DNA of 64,000 nucleotides from Ga0077555 sp963741565 (GCA_963741565.1 CAVUIK010000008.1:1-64000), one strand, 5' to 3'; numbered from the stretch's first letter, positions 27,856-36,777 are shown. Numbers and translations: made by a program. The notes: generated from the letters alone by a model not told the origin.

Positions 27856-28724
27856 TGACCGGCCATCTGTTGTGCTTCGGGCTCGGCTACAGTGCACGCG
27901 CACTTGCTTTCCGGCTGTCGAGAGACGGTTGGCGCATCAGCGGAACGTCACGCACGGAGGATGGCGTCCGTGCGATCGACGCCGAGGGATGGCAGGGCGT
28001 CGCCTTCGATGGTCTGCAGTTAAACGACCGCCTTGCCGATCTCATCGGCGACGCGACACACGTCCTGCTCTCGGTGCCCCCGGGCGAGCGGGGTGACCCG
28101 GTTCATTGCAGTGCGGCACAGGCAATGGCAACCGCGCCGAACTTGTCCTGGGTCGGGTACCTTTCGACCGTCGGCGTCTATGGCGATCAGCAGGGTGGCT
28201 GGGTGGACGAAACGACGCCGGTTTTGCCAGGGAGTCTGCGGGGCCGTCGCCGGGTCGACGCGGAATTGGCATGGCTGGCGTTCGGCGCGGCGAACAGTGT
28301 CAGGGTCGAGGTCTTCCGGCTGCCTGGAATATACGGACCGCAACGCAGCGTACTCGACGCAGTCCGAGACGGGCGGGCGCGGCGGATCATCAAGCCTGGC
28401 CAAGTATTCAACCGCATCCATGTGGAGGATATCGCAGGTGCCATCTCAGCGGCGATCCATGGACCGTCAAACCATACGATCTACAATCTTACCGATGACG
28501 AACCCTCGGCTCCCCAGGATGTCGTTGTCTATGCGGCCGCCCTCCTCGGCGTCGCACCGCCTCCTGCCGTGCAGTTCGAAGCAGCCCTCCTTACGCCAAT
28601 GGCCGCAAGTTTCTATTCCGAGTCGAAACGCGTCTCAAACCGTCGGATGAAAGTCGCGCTTGGATACACCCTCTGCTTTCCAACCTATCGCGAAGGGCTC
28701 GCTGCGATCGCGCAGGCACGCTGA
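27855..28724 (+). CDS. NAD(P)-dependent epimerase/reductase-like SDR (YeeZ-like)
   Basis: A 289-residue extended-SDR protein with the nucleotide-binding start LCFGLGYSARALA in place of the classic TGGxGFIG. Further motifs are LLSVPPGERGDPV, YLSTVGVYGD (with the YLSS/T element), FRLPGIYGPQRS and FNRIHVEDIA. This is the YeeZ/atypical SDR group often found after queG or hisG. The reaction is unknown. The ATG overlaps the queG stop by one base, so the two are translationally coupled. Confidence 0.83.
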   Translation: MTGHLLCFGLGYSARALAFRLSRDGWRISGTSRTEDGVRAIDAEGWQGVAFDGLQLNDRLADLIGDATHVLLSVPPGERGDPVHCSAAQAMATAPNLSWVGYLSTVGVYGDQQGGWVDETTPVLPGSLRGRRRVDAELAWLAFGAANSVRVEVFRLPGIYGPQRSVLDAVRDGRARRIIKPGQVFNRIHVEDIAGAISAAIHGPSNHTIYNLTDDEPSAPQDVVVYAAALLGVAPPPAVQFEAALLTPMAASFYSESKRVSNRRMKVALGYTLCFPTYREGLAAIAQAR

Positions 28725-28831
28725 ACATTCAAGCTGCATTCAGGCTCGAGGCGCGAAGATGCCGCAATTCTGATCCACCATCGTCGCAACCGGTAGACGA
28801 TTCAGTGAGATCGCATACGGGAGGGGCGCCC

Positions 28832-30049
28832 ATGAGGGACAACATATTTTTGAAGTCCGGACTGCTGGCAGCGGCCTTAGCGATTGCAGGGCTCGGCGCC
28901 AATCCAACGGCCGCGCAGGCTGACGGCGGAGCAGCACACGATCTCGCCCAGAAGTTCTCAGATGAGGCCGATAAACCGGCTAAGGAAGCGGCGCGCCGGG
29001 ATCGCGAACGCGCGGCTGAGTCCCAGCGCCGCTCAGAAGAAGCCGAGATGCTCGCCCGCGCCCGTACCGAAGCCGAACAGCGGGCCAGGGACGTCGCCAT
29101 CGAACGGGAGGCTCGTCTCGCGGCCGAGCGCCAAGCAGATGAGAAAAAGCGCATTGCCGAGGAGCAGCAGCAGGCGGAAGACCGTCGCCGCGCCGAGGCG
29201 GCCGCCTTCGCCGCCTTCGCCGAAGCCCAACGCGTGGTCCAAGAAGAGCGCCGCCGCGCGGAGGCAGCAGCCCAATTGGCAGCCGAGCAGCGCAAAGCTG
29301 AGGACGCGCGGCGTGAGGCGTCGGCGGACGCCGCTGAGGCTGCTCGAAAGGTTGAGATGGCGGCCGAACGCGAGCGCGAGACGGCACGCCTGGCTGAGGC
29401 TTTGCGGCAAGCGCACGAAGCCCGCGCGGCCCGCAGCACGCCAGATCGACAGCCCCCGAGCCTTGTCCGTAGCGCACCGATCGACGAGCGTCCGCTGGAT
29501 GATCGGTCTGCCCTCGGGGCACCTCCACCTGTGATGCCGGGCGCGGCGCAAGTCACCGTCCTGCTGCTGATGGAGCCGGGCGATCGTGGAATTCGGCGGC
29601 ACAACAAATCAGCCGACCCCCTGCTGTGTGACGACCGTGGCTGCTATGTCAGCAGCGGCGCCGATGCGCCGGCGGCCTACCTCCCGCGCCGCCGGGCGCT
29701 CGGCATCGGGGCAACGCTCGGCCCACGTGCCGGCGCCTGTCAGAACTCGCTTGGTTGTATCTTCCGCGGCGTTGATCTCGGATCATTGCCAGCGACGCTG
29801 CAGCCGGTCGATATGCGCGTCGTGCGCCACGACTACCGCGAGCCGCAATCCGTTTCAGCGGACGGAACATGCCGGATCGCCGCGCGCCGACTGCAATGCA
29901 GCGCAACGTTGCGCGGTTCAAATTATACGATGTGGATCGTGCCCGAAACCGTCGCCGCGGCCGCTGGACCTGACGCCCTCGTCGAAGCGCTCGCCGACGG
30001 ATTGCCGGATCTCGGCCACGCCGCGCTCGACCGCCGCACATTAAGATGA
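28832..30049 (+). CDS. Exported coiled-coil protein of unknown function
   Basis: The 405-residue protein has a signal peptide (about residues 1-30, ending AAQA). A long, extremely charged Ala/Glu/Arg heptad region follows (about 40-210), predicted to be one coiled coil resembling the middle of TolA. A Pro-rich linker follows, then a globular C-terminal domain (about 240-400) with paired Cys residues (LLCDDRGCYV, CQNSLGCIF, CRIAARRLQC) that could form three disulphides. The layout suggests a periplasm-spanning rod with a folded head. It is convergent with the membrane protein gene that ends at 30061. GGGAGGGG precedes ATG 28832. I know no family for the head domain. Confidence 0.75.
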   Translation: MRDNIFLKSGLLAAALAIAGLGANPTAAQADGGAAHDLAQKFSDEADKPAKEAARRDRERAAESQRRSEEAEMLARARTEAEQRARDVAIEREARLAAERQADEKKRIAEEQQQAEDRRRAEAAAFAAFAEAQRVVQEERRRAEAAAQLAAEQRKAEDARREASADAAEAARKVEMAAERERETARLAEALRQAHEARAARSTPDRQPPSLVRSAPIDERPLDDRSALGAPPPVMPGAAQVTVLLLMEPGDRGIRRHNKSADPLLCDDRGCYVSSGADAPAAYLPRRRALGIGATLGPRAGACQNSLGCIFRGVDLGSLPATLQPVDMRVVRHDYREPQSVSADGTCRIAARRLQCSATLRGSNYTMWIVPETVAAAAGPDALVEALADGLPDLGHAALDRRTLR

Positions 30050-30060
30050 AGCCCCAGTGA

Positions 30061-30531
30061 TCACCGGATCGGATGGCGACCTAGCTCGCCACCCTTGAAA
30101 CGCCAGCGCACCAAAAAAATCTGGACCAATCCCAGCAGCGCGAGAAATGCCGGTACGAACACAAACGTGAAGTGCCAGGCGGCCGTCGAAAACGGGATCC
30201 GACCATCCGGAAATGCCCAGTCGAGGTAGCCGAAGTCCATCGCATAGAAGACGATAAAGAACTCGATGATCGAGAAGAAGAACTGGTAGGCGAACGGCCA
30301 GTCCTGGTCCCAATGAAAGCGCTGAATCTGGATGTAGAGAACATCAAGGATGAGCCCGAGGACCAGGATCGCCGTCAAGAAGATGAATGGGTCGCGGAAG
30401 ATCGACTGCTCGTACGGCGGCGGCCATGTCCAGTTGGACAGGTACATGGCATAGAGGAAGGTCACCGGCAGACCGATGAAAACATAGAGCAGCAGACGCG
30501 TGTGCCAGCGGCCAAACAGTGTCGGTGTCAT
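30061..30531 (-). CDS. Four-helix membrane protein of unknown function
   Basis: A 156-residue protein with four likely membrane segments: LLLYVFIGLPVTFLYAMYL, FIFLTAILVLGLILDVLYI, FFFSIIEFFIVFYAM and FTFVFVPAFLALLGLVQIFL. It has many Trp, Tyr and Phe residues at the membrane borders and a short basic C-terminus. It lies 69 bp after the FHA-flavoprotein gene on the same strand and may share its transcript. I recognise no family. Confidence 0.72.
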   Translation of the reverse strand: MTPTLFGRWHTRLLLYVFIGLPVTFLYAMYLSNWTWPPPYEQSIFRDPFIFLTAILVLGLILDVLYIQIQRFHWDQDWPFAYQFFFSIIEFFIVFYAMDFGYLDWAFPDGRIPFSTAAWHFTFVFVPAFLALLGLVQIFLVRWRFKGGELGRHPIR

Positions 30532-30572
30532 GCGGAGCGTCTCTTCTGCGAAGGTGCAACTGCGGGAGCGAA

Positions 30573-30599
30573 CGCAACAGTCAAAGTTCGATTGTTGCG
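30573..30599 (-). other. Stem-loop between FHA-flavoprotein and membrane protein genes
   Basis: CGCAACA (30573-30579) and TGTTGCG (30593-30599) can form a 7-bp stem with a 13-nt loop immediately after the stop codon of the FHA-flavoprotein gene. No T-run follows on the minus strand, so it is at best a weak terminator or an RNA-stabilising hairpin. Confidence 0.35.
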
Positions 30600-30600
30600 A

Positions 30601-32592
30601 TCAAGGGGAACGACCAAGACACCACTTACCCCACTGTGATGCCGAACGGAGTGGGCCAAACTTGGTGACCCCCGGCGCGCGGTCATGGCCCAGCTGATCA
30701 ACGGAGCGCAGGGCCGCATACTGCAACCCAAGAAAACTGTCGATTGCCGCATAAGGGCCGTTAGCTGTCACGACGCCGGCGGCCCAGACCTGCCCGCGTC
30801 CGTTGCGCAGTCCTGTGATCTCGAAACTGTTGCTGACGGCAAGACCCGCGAGCCGCAATTCGGGGCCGTCACCGGCCGCCCGGTTGCGCGGCAAATCGTA
30901 GGTCTTGGCCAGATCGGCCAACAGCGGCGTCTCGTCGATCTTGGCAATCAGCCCGGTGCAATCGACCACGAAATCCGCCGTCAGGTCGACGTTCTCCTGA
31001 TAGTTCGCCGTCAACTCAAGGCGCGTGACGATGCGTCCGCCCGTTTCCGTGATCGAGGCAACGTTGCCGTAGAACACTTTGTACCAGCCATCGCGCGTAC
31101 CTTGCTCAATGATGCGGTTCCAATCGTCCCGATCGGCCGTCGTCGTGCCACCCCAAGTGGACAAAAGCTTGGCCCGCTCTTCCGGCGACGCTTCCTCGAG
31201 CCGTTGACGCAACGTCCCGCCCCAGCAGGACTTCGGCCAATTGAACGGCTGCTGTTCGACGTCATTGCGGACCGGGCGCCGGGCCAGGTCGTATTTGTGT
31301 CCCTCGGTGGTGGGTGTGCGCACGAGATGGAGGAGACGAATGTCCTTGTTCTTTTCGCGCGCCTCCGAGATCCGTTGAATGATGCGTGAGGCCACAATTC
31401 CGCGACCACGGATCAGGACGGTGCCGCCCTTCTGCTCAAGCGTCCGGTAGATGCTGTCATGCTCCTCGTAGGCATTGATGACGGCGGTCGAGTTCGGGTG
31501 CGCATGCCGGTGATCCTGCAAATCGGGCAGAAAATTCGAGGCTGGGTATCCCGTCGCGATCTGCACGTACTGCGCAACAATCAGGCGCTCACGCTGCTCG
31601 ACGGGGGTGTTCACCGCCACCGCACTCGGTACGCGATAGGCAATCACGAACCGCTCGTCGTCGGTTTTGCGAATCCCGACCACCTGGCCGTGGATCCACA
31701 TGTCGTCCCAGCCAATGCGCTTGGATTCGGTGTCGAGCGAGCGGAACACGTCAATCGTGCGGGGCGTATAGCTTTCGGTCAACGCCGGCTCACCGAACAC
31801 TTGCAGGATGTGCTTTACGCCGACAAGGCGGCCCTGCAGGACGTCTCTGACGAACTCGCGGCTGGCATAGCCCGGGAAGCCCCAGATGTTGTCCGGTGCC
31901 GAGATCGAGTTGGAGCGCAGGCGCTCGTGATCAGGGATCTGCGAGTTGCGGCAGAGGCGGGCATATTTGGCATAGGGTCGCTTGTCACCGGCAACTCCGA
32001 GTACGCGAATATCAGAGGCAGGAACGCCATAGACGCGGAGGTGATCGACCCAGCAAAAGCTGCCAAGACCGCCGCCAACCGCCACGTAGTTGACTTCCGC
32101 CGTGAGCTTGCCGCTGGTTTGGATGTCCCGAATGGCCACGTTGCGGGCCTCGAACAGGCGGCCCGGAAACGTCGCGCGCTGTCCGCCAGCGGCCGGTGAC
32201 GGGGTGTTTTGACCCCGTTGTGGCGCGGGGTTTGCGGCTGTAATTTCAACCGGAGTATTGACGCGCCTGTCGCCGGTCGGCGCCTCGATCATCCTGTAGC
32301 GAAGCAGAAACGGGCCAATCTGAAGGTCTTGATCGGGCAGCCAAGTCGTGGTCGCCGAAATGCGGCGCCCGGCCAGGTCCGTGCCATTCTGGCTACCCTT
32401 GTCCGTCACACGAACGGTCGCGCCATCGACCTCGATCTCGACATGGACGCGCGACACCTGCGGGTGATCGAGTGCAATGTCCCCGGTCGACGAGCGGCCG
32501 ATCCGGAACGGGCCGCGCCCCTGCAAAGCCCGCCTCTGCGGTTGCGTCCCGCCTGCGCCCTCGCCAGTCTGCCACGTGATCTCGATGGCCAT
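30601..32592 (-). CDS. FHA domain fused to an FMO/N-hydroxylase-like flavoprotein
   Basis: The 663-residue protein starts with a forkhead-associated domain (about 1-105) that has the phosphothreonine-binding elements IGRSS (31-35), SRVH (47-50) and GSQNG (66-70). A Pro/Ala linker follows. The rest is a two-dinucleotide-binding flavoprotein: VAVGGGLGSF (171-179) for FAD, VLIRGRGIVAS (392-402) for NAD(P), an ATGY element (356-359) like FMOs and siderophore N-hydroxylases, and DCTGL near 554 in the C-terminal FAD half. The oxidised substrate is unknown. FHA domains bind phosphothreonine on Ser/Thr-kinase targets, so the flavoenzyme is probably recruited or switched by phosphorylation. No kinase gene is in the window. 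The upstream neighbour encodes another FHA protein. Confidence 0.8.
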   Translation of the reverse strand: MAIEITWQTGEGAGGTQPQRRALQGRGPFRIGRSSTGDIALDHPQVSRVHVEIEVDGATVRVTDKGSQNGTDLAGRRISATTTWLPDQDLQIGPFLLRYRMIEAPTGDRRVNTPVEITAANPAPQRGQNTPSPAAGGQRATFPGRLFEARNVAIRDIQTSGKLTAEVNYVAVGGGLGSFCWVDHLRVYGVPASDIRVLGVAGDKRPYAKYARLCRNSQIPDHERLRSNSISAPDNIWGFPGYASREFVRDVLQGRLVGVKHILQVFGEPALTESYTPRTIDVFRSLDTESKRIGWDDMWIHGQVVGIRKTDDERFVIAYRVPSAVAVNTPVEQRERLIVAQYVQIATGYPASNFLPDLQDHRHAHPNSTAVINAYEEHDSIYRTLEQKGGTVLIRGRGIVASRIIQRISEAREKNKDIRLLHLVRTPTTEGHKYDLARRPVRNDVEQQPFNWPKSCWGGTLRQRLEEASPEERAKLLSTWGGTTTADRDDWNRIIEQGTRDGWYKVFYGNVASITETGGRIVTRLELTANYQENVDLTADFVVDCTGLIAKIDETPLLADLAKTYDLPRNRAAGDGPELRLAGLAVSNSFEITGLRNGRGQVWAAGVVTANGPYAAIDSFLGLQYAALRSVDQLGHDRAPGVTKFGPLRSASQWGKWCLGRSP

Positions 32593-32686
32593 TGATCAAC
32601 CTTGTCTTGGAGCCCGCTGAGCGGGGTGAAATGATGGCGCACAGGCCAGCTGGAAATGGTGATTGCGCGCAATCGGACGGACGCTG

Positions 32687-33484
32687 CTAGAGGATTCGCG
32701 AGAAGCCTCCTGCGTTGGCAAGATGCCGGCCGCAAAACCGGCAATTCGCTTCAATCGGTGGCGGATTGAGAAGATGGCAGCGGTCGTAGCCGCACACAAT
32801 ACGGCTCTCGTGCGGATGCAGCAGCTCGAACCGCATTGCCCCCACCTCGATGACATCCAGCGAGGCCAGCGGGGTGCGAGCCAGCGCAAGAGCCGACTTG
32901 TTGCGCTTTGCGGACGCGGTGTCGCCGGGCATGACCCAGATTGGATTCGGTTCTCCGAACTCAAATCGCCCAACGGTTGGAATGTCCCATTCTGTCCATC
33001 GATTGAGATCGATCAACTCGTGTGTGCCACCGCGATCGGCAACAAGCGACACCCGCTGCGGATGGCGGCGCTTGACCTCGCGAACCTCTGCAACGCCAAG
33101 CCCCCGTCCGGGCAAGATCTCGAGGGTCTGCAGTTCGGCAAGCCCCGCATTCGTTGCGAGGACGACCAGTGGCGCCATCTCGACCCGCGTCATCGTATAG
33201 TTTTCGATTTCGATCTCAAAACTCGGTGGCAGCGCAATGCGGGAGTCGCGTACAATGAGCCCGGCGATCCGGCTCCCGCTTGTGCTGCTATCGGTGTAGA
33301 CGAAACCGCGCGACGTGCGTTCGATCATTCCATGGATCCGCGAAACCGTCCGGTACTTGGGATCGAGGAGGACTTGGTTTTTGACATCATGCTGGCGCCC
33401 GATCTGGGCCGGCAAGCTACAGGCCGACACGAAGTATTCGCCGGTGTCGTTGTTTCTGATCCCGAGGTAGACCTTCTCCTGCAT
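32687..33484 (-). CDS. FHA-domain protein with C-terminal four-cysteine zinc site
   Basis: From ATG 33484 the product is 265 residues. Residues about 20-95 form an FHA domain (IGRQH at 28, VSRIHG at 47-52, TSGSRIAG at 68-75). The middle part (about 100-225) ends in VIEVGAMRFELLHP, which resembles the closing strand of a second, degenerate FHA fold. The C-terminus has Cys231, Cys236, Cys248 and Cys251 (CGYDRC and CRFCG), a likely zinc ribbon. It lies 94 bp before the FHA-flavoprotein gene on the same strand. A TTG at 33517 would add 11 residues, but the ATG has a CAGGG site upstream. Confidence 0.72.
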   Translation of the reverse strand: MQEKVYLGIRNNDTGEYFVSACSLPAQIGRQHDVKNQVLLDPKYRTVSRIHGMIERTSRGFVYTDSSTSGSRIAGLIVRDSRIALPPSFEIEIENYTMTRVEMAPLVVLATNAGLAELQTLEILPGRGLGVAEVREVKRRHPQRVSLVADRGGTHELIDLNRWTEWDIPTVGRFEFGEPNPIWVMPGDTASAKRNKSALALARTPLASLDVIEVGAMRFELLHPHESRIVCGYDRCHLLNPPPIEANCRFCGRHLANAGGFSRIL

Positions 33485-33664
33485 GCCGTGGCCCTGCCAT
33501 ATCGAGTAGAGGCGCAAAAACGGGACGTCTCGAACTCGCCCGCCCGAGTTGGGATATTGGAACTATTATCCCCGAACCAAGGCCCTCACGGCAAGGTCAC
33601 TGATTGTTGACGGATGTCAATGAAACGCCACTCCGGTAGCGTTAACGGGCAGCGTTGGCGATAC

Positions 33665-34828
33665 CTAGCGCCCGAGCCGTTTGGCCACTTCCTCCAGCAT
33701 GACATCGGTGGCGCCACCGCCGATCGCATGCGCCCGTGCGTCCCGCGCCATCCGTTCGATGACACTGCCCGTCATATAGCCGCTGCCGCCATGCAGCTGC
33801 AAGCAAGCGTACATAACCTCGTTCACGAGCTCTCCGCAGTAGGCCTTGATCATCGAAACTTCGCGGACACAGTCCTGTCCCTGCGCGACCTTCCAAGCCG
33901 TCTCGTAAACAAGCGCCCGTCCGGCAGCGACCTTGGTGGCGAGCAATGCCAGCTTGGTTCGAACAACCTGCTTGTCGAACAAAGATGCCCCGAATGCTCG
34001 GCGGGTCCGGACATATTCCGTCGTCAGCTCGATGGCCGCTTCGGATTCGCCGATCGCCTGCGCGCCAAGCACCAACCGCTCGTTCTGGAAGTTCTTCATC
34101 AGGGCGTAGAACCCGCGCCCATCCTCGCCCAGAAGATTGCTCGCGGGAACCCGGCAATCCTCGAAGACAAGCTCGGCCATGTCCGACGACCGCCAGCCGT
34201 GCTTGTCGAAGGCGCGGGCCACCCGAAAGCCGGGCGTGCCCTTCTCGACGAGGATCATAGACACGCTGCGACTCGGGACATCGCCGCCGCTTTTGACCGC
34301 GACACAATAGACGTTGGCGTGCACCCCATTCGTAATGAAATGCTTGGTTCCATTCAGGATGTAGCTGTCGCCATCGCGACGGGCCGTCGTCTTGATACCC
34401 TTGACGTCGGACCCGGCGGCAGGCTCGGTAATAGCAACAGCCGTAATCACCGAGCCATCAATGACGCCCGGCATCCAGCGCCGCTTCAGCGCCTCGCTGG
34501 CGTTGTTGGCGATATGGACAGAAGCCATGTCGGTGTGATCGAGGACGGTGATCGCGAAGCCACCGAAAGTCGACCGGCCAAGCTCTTCCGCGAGCACGAC
34601 GCTCGCCCGCTCGTCCATTTCAGACCCGCCATAGTCGGCAGAAAAGCGCATGCCCATAAAACCAAGGCTTCCCATCCGGCGCAAAACGTCCCGCGGCACC
34701 ATGCCGGCCGTTTCCCAGGCCTCACCCTTCGGTTTGACCTCCTCCTCGACGAAGCGGCGGACCTGGTCACGCAGCATCTCGTGCTCCTCCGCAAGGTAGG
34801 GCGAAGTGGGGGCGGTACTGGCCGGCAT
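33665..34828 (-). CDS. Acyl-CoA dehydrogenase
   Basis: A 387-residue FAD acyl-CoA dehydrogenase. ITEPAAGSDVKGIKTTA and YILNGTKHFITNG form the FAD/substrate region. The C-terminal LQLHGGSGYMTGSVIERMARD, followed by AIGGGATDVMLEEVA, replaces the usual RIYEGTSEI. The usual catalytic Glu of that segment is not obvious, so its substrate class (branched, aromatic or long side chain) is open. It oxidises acyl-CoA to enoyl-CoA, and the two enoyl-CoA hydratase genes nearby would act next. Confidence 0.9.
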   Translation of the reverse strand: MPASTAPTSPYLAEEHEMLRDQVRRFVEEEVKPKGEAWETAGMVPRDVLRRMGSLGFMGMRFSADYGGSEMDERASVVLAEELGRSTFGGFAITVLDHTDMASVHIANNASEALKRRWMPGVIDGSVITAVAITEPAAGSDVKGIKTTARRDGDSYILNGTKHFITNGVHANVYCVAVKSGGDVPSRSVSMILVEKGTPGFRVARAFDKHGWRSSDMAELVFEDCRVPASNLLGEDGRGFYALMKNFQNERLVLGAQAIGESEAAIELTTEYVRTRRAFGASLFDKQVVRTKLALLATKVAAGRALVYETAWKVAQGQDCVREVSMIKAYCGELVNEVMYACLQLHGGSGYMTGSVIERMARDARAHAIGGGATDVMLEEVAKRLGR

Positions 34829-34839
34829 TCATGGCTCCA

Positions 34840-34857
34840 TGGTCGGTTGTACGACCA
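34840..34857. promoter_or_regulatory. Candidate operator (inverted repeat) before the acyl-CoA dehydrogenase gene
   Basis: TGGTCG (34840-34845) and CGACCA (34852-34857) form a perfect 6-bp inverted repeat with a 6-bp spacer, starting 12 bp upstream of the acyl-CoA dehydrogenase start codon. The size and position fit a TetR-type repressor site, common for acyl-CoA genes. No regulator gene is adjacent, so this is only a candidate. Confidence 0.35.
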
Positions 34858-35009
34858 GTTTAGCGCGGTTTGCGATTGCCGCCACACCTGCGTACGAAAC
34901 TGGCTCCGGGAATGAGTGTGGCGGGGAGAACACCGGCTTAGGCGAACGTGCCCTTGGCGGATCCAACGCTTCCAATTTCCCCTCTTGCCGTTCCCCCGAC
35001 AACCGAGCA

Positions 35010-35774
35010 TCAACTGCGGTCAGATTTCGGAGTGGCCTTGAGTTTGTCCCGCGCGGCCGTGATGCTGCCGGCACTCATGAGCAGTGAATTCAGCTGGCGT
35101 CCCATGACGATTGCTTCCGAGATTGGCATCGCAGATGCCATGCGGTGCGCGTCTTTGGTCAGCTTCACCGCGATCGGATCGAGCGCCGCAAGTCGGCTAG
35201 TGACCTCCTGCGCCACACGTTCGAGATCGGCGGCGCCTTCAGCCAAGCGATTGATCAGGCCGGCCGCCGCGAGGTGCTCGGCCGGAAACGTGTCGGCGGA
35301 GAGAAGGTACTCCAGCGCTTTACGCGGCCCAACCAGATGTGAAAGGATCGCACAATTGACCGCCGCTGGAAACCCGCCGCGCATTTCGAGAGCACCGAAG
35401 CGCGCAGCCGTGTCCGCTACGACAAAGTCGCAGCCCATGGCCAGCGTGAAGCCACCGGCCACCGCATGCCCTGCGACGACCGCCACCGACGGCTTGGAAA
35501 ATCCCTGCAGAAGATGGAGAATGTCTGTCCAATCCTCATCGTAGGCGAGGATTTCGGCGAACGGCGCATCGGCCCGCGCGTCACTAAGGTCGCGGCCGGA
35601 ACAGAACGTCCCACCGGCCCCGCGCAGCACGACGACGCGGCAGGCGGCATCCGCTTCCGCGTCGGCAATTGCGGCGGCCAGTCCCTTTACCGCAGCATGA
35701 TCGAGCGCATTGCGACGCTCCGGCCTCGCCATCACGATCGCGGTCACGGGCCCATCACGTTCCATCACAATCAT
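35010..35774 (-). CDS. Enoyl-CoA hydratase/isomerase
   Basis: A 254-residue crotonase-fold protein with the oxyanion-hole elements CSGRDLSDARAD and AGHAVAGGFTLAMGCD. It hydrates or isomerises enoyl-CoA. The usual Glu pair is only partly visible (GALEMRGGF), so isomerase or other crotonase chemistry is possible. ATG 35774 is preceded by AGGGGAAC. The alcohol dehydrogenase gene ends 10 bp upstream, so the two form an operon. Confidence 0.88.
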   Translation of the reverse strand: MIVMERDGPVTAIVMARPERRNALDHAAVKGLAAAIADAEADAACRVVVLRGAGGTFCSGRDLSDARADAPFAEILAYDEDWTDILHLLQGFSKPSVAVVAGHAVAGGFTLAMGCDFVVADTAARFGALEMRGGFPAAVNCAILSHLVGPRKALEYLLSADTFPAEHLAAAGLINRLAEGAADLERVAQEVTSRLAALDPIAVKLTKDAHRMASAMPISEAIVMGRQLNSLLMSAGSITAARDKLKATPKSDRS

Positions 35775-35784
35775 CTGCGTTCCC

Positions 35785-36777
35785 CTAGAATCGGAGCACG
35801 ATTTTCGCGGCGGCAACCTTGCCGGCATCGAGCTCGGCGAAGGCTCTCGGGCCCTCAGCCAACGCGCGCTCCTCGATCCAATCGATTGCCCCGAAAATGC
35901 CATCCGCCAATCCCTGAAGCGTTTCTCGGAATTCCAGCATCGTGTAGCAGTAGCTGCCAAGCACGCTGATCTCCTGCAACGTCATCTTGCGAATGTCGAG
36001 ACCGCCGTCGCCTGACGACAGACCGATGTGGGTGAGCACACCACCCGGCGCCGCCAACCGGCTCGCTTCCTTACGGGAGGCCGCACCTCCATAGGCATCA
36101 ACGACGAGATCCATCGAAACGTCAGCCGGCGCATCAGCCGAGGCGGGATCATAGACCGCGAACCGACCCGCTTTGGCAATCCGCGCGCGGCGCGCTTCAC
36201 TTGTCTCGGCTATGTGGATGTTTCGGGCGCCGCGCGAGGCCAACACCTGGGCAACACAGAGCCCGATGGCACCCCCGCCGATGATCGCAATGCGGGCCGC
36301 AGGCAACGGTTTCCAAAGAGAACGCTGCGAGATATTGACCGCATGATAGCCGACTGCCATTGGTTCGGTCAGCGCGGCGAGTTCGATCGGCATGCCATCA
36401 GGAACCGCGACGAGGTTGCGCTCGGGAATGCGCACGAGTTCGGCAAAGGCGCCTGGACGCGGCATCATCGAGAGGACTTGGCGGGTTGGACAGACATGGC
36501 TGCGCCCGGCGAGACAATTCTCGCAGGTGCCACACGTCACGAGTGGATTGATCGCCACGCGCCGTCCCTTGAACGCGCCGACCGTTGCGGTTCCTGCCGC
36601 CTCGTGCCCAAGAATCTGCGGCGGCGGGCGGCGCTCGTCGGTGCCATGATAGGCATGCAAGTCGGAGCCGCAGATGCCGCAGGCCGCCACCCGGACGATA
36701 ACGTCCTCGTTGGCCTGGGGATCGGGTTCGTCGCGAACGACCAGGGAGTGCGGTCCAGTATAGACAAGCGCCTTCAT
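35785..36777 (-). CDS. Zinc-dependent alcohol dehydrogenase (MDR family)
   Basis: A 330-residue medium-chain dehydrogenase. Catalytic zinc ligands are in CGICGSDLHAYHG and GHEAAG. The structural zinc site is CGTCENCLAGRSHVC. The NAD(P)-binding motif is IIGGGAIGLCVAQ. It probably oxidises a hydroxyl intermediate of the acyl-CoA or polyol type; sorbitol/threonine-type enzymes share this pattern. It is transcribed just before an enoyl-CoA hydratase gene. Confidence 0.9.
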   Translation of the reverse strand: MKALVYTGPHSLVVRDEPDPQANEDVIVRVAACGICGSDLHAYHGTDERRPPPQILGHEAAGTATVGAFKGRRVAINPLVTCGTCENCLAGRSHVCPTRQVLSMMPRPGAFAELVRIPERNLVAVPDGMPIELAALTEPMAVGYHAVNISQRSLWKPLPAARIAIIGGGAIGLCVAQVLASRGARNIHIAETSEARRARIAKAGRFAVYDPASADAPADVSMDLVVDAYGGAASRKEASRLAAPGGVLTHIGLSSGDGGLDIRKMTLQEISVLGSYCYTMLEFRETLQGLADGIFGAIDWIEERALAEGPRAFAELDAGKVAAAKIVLRF

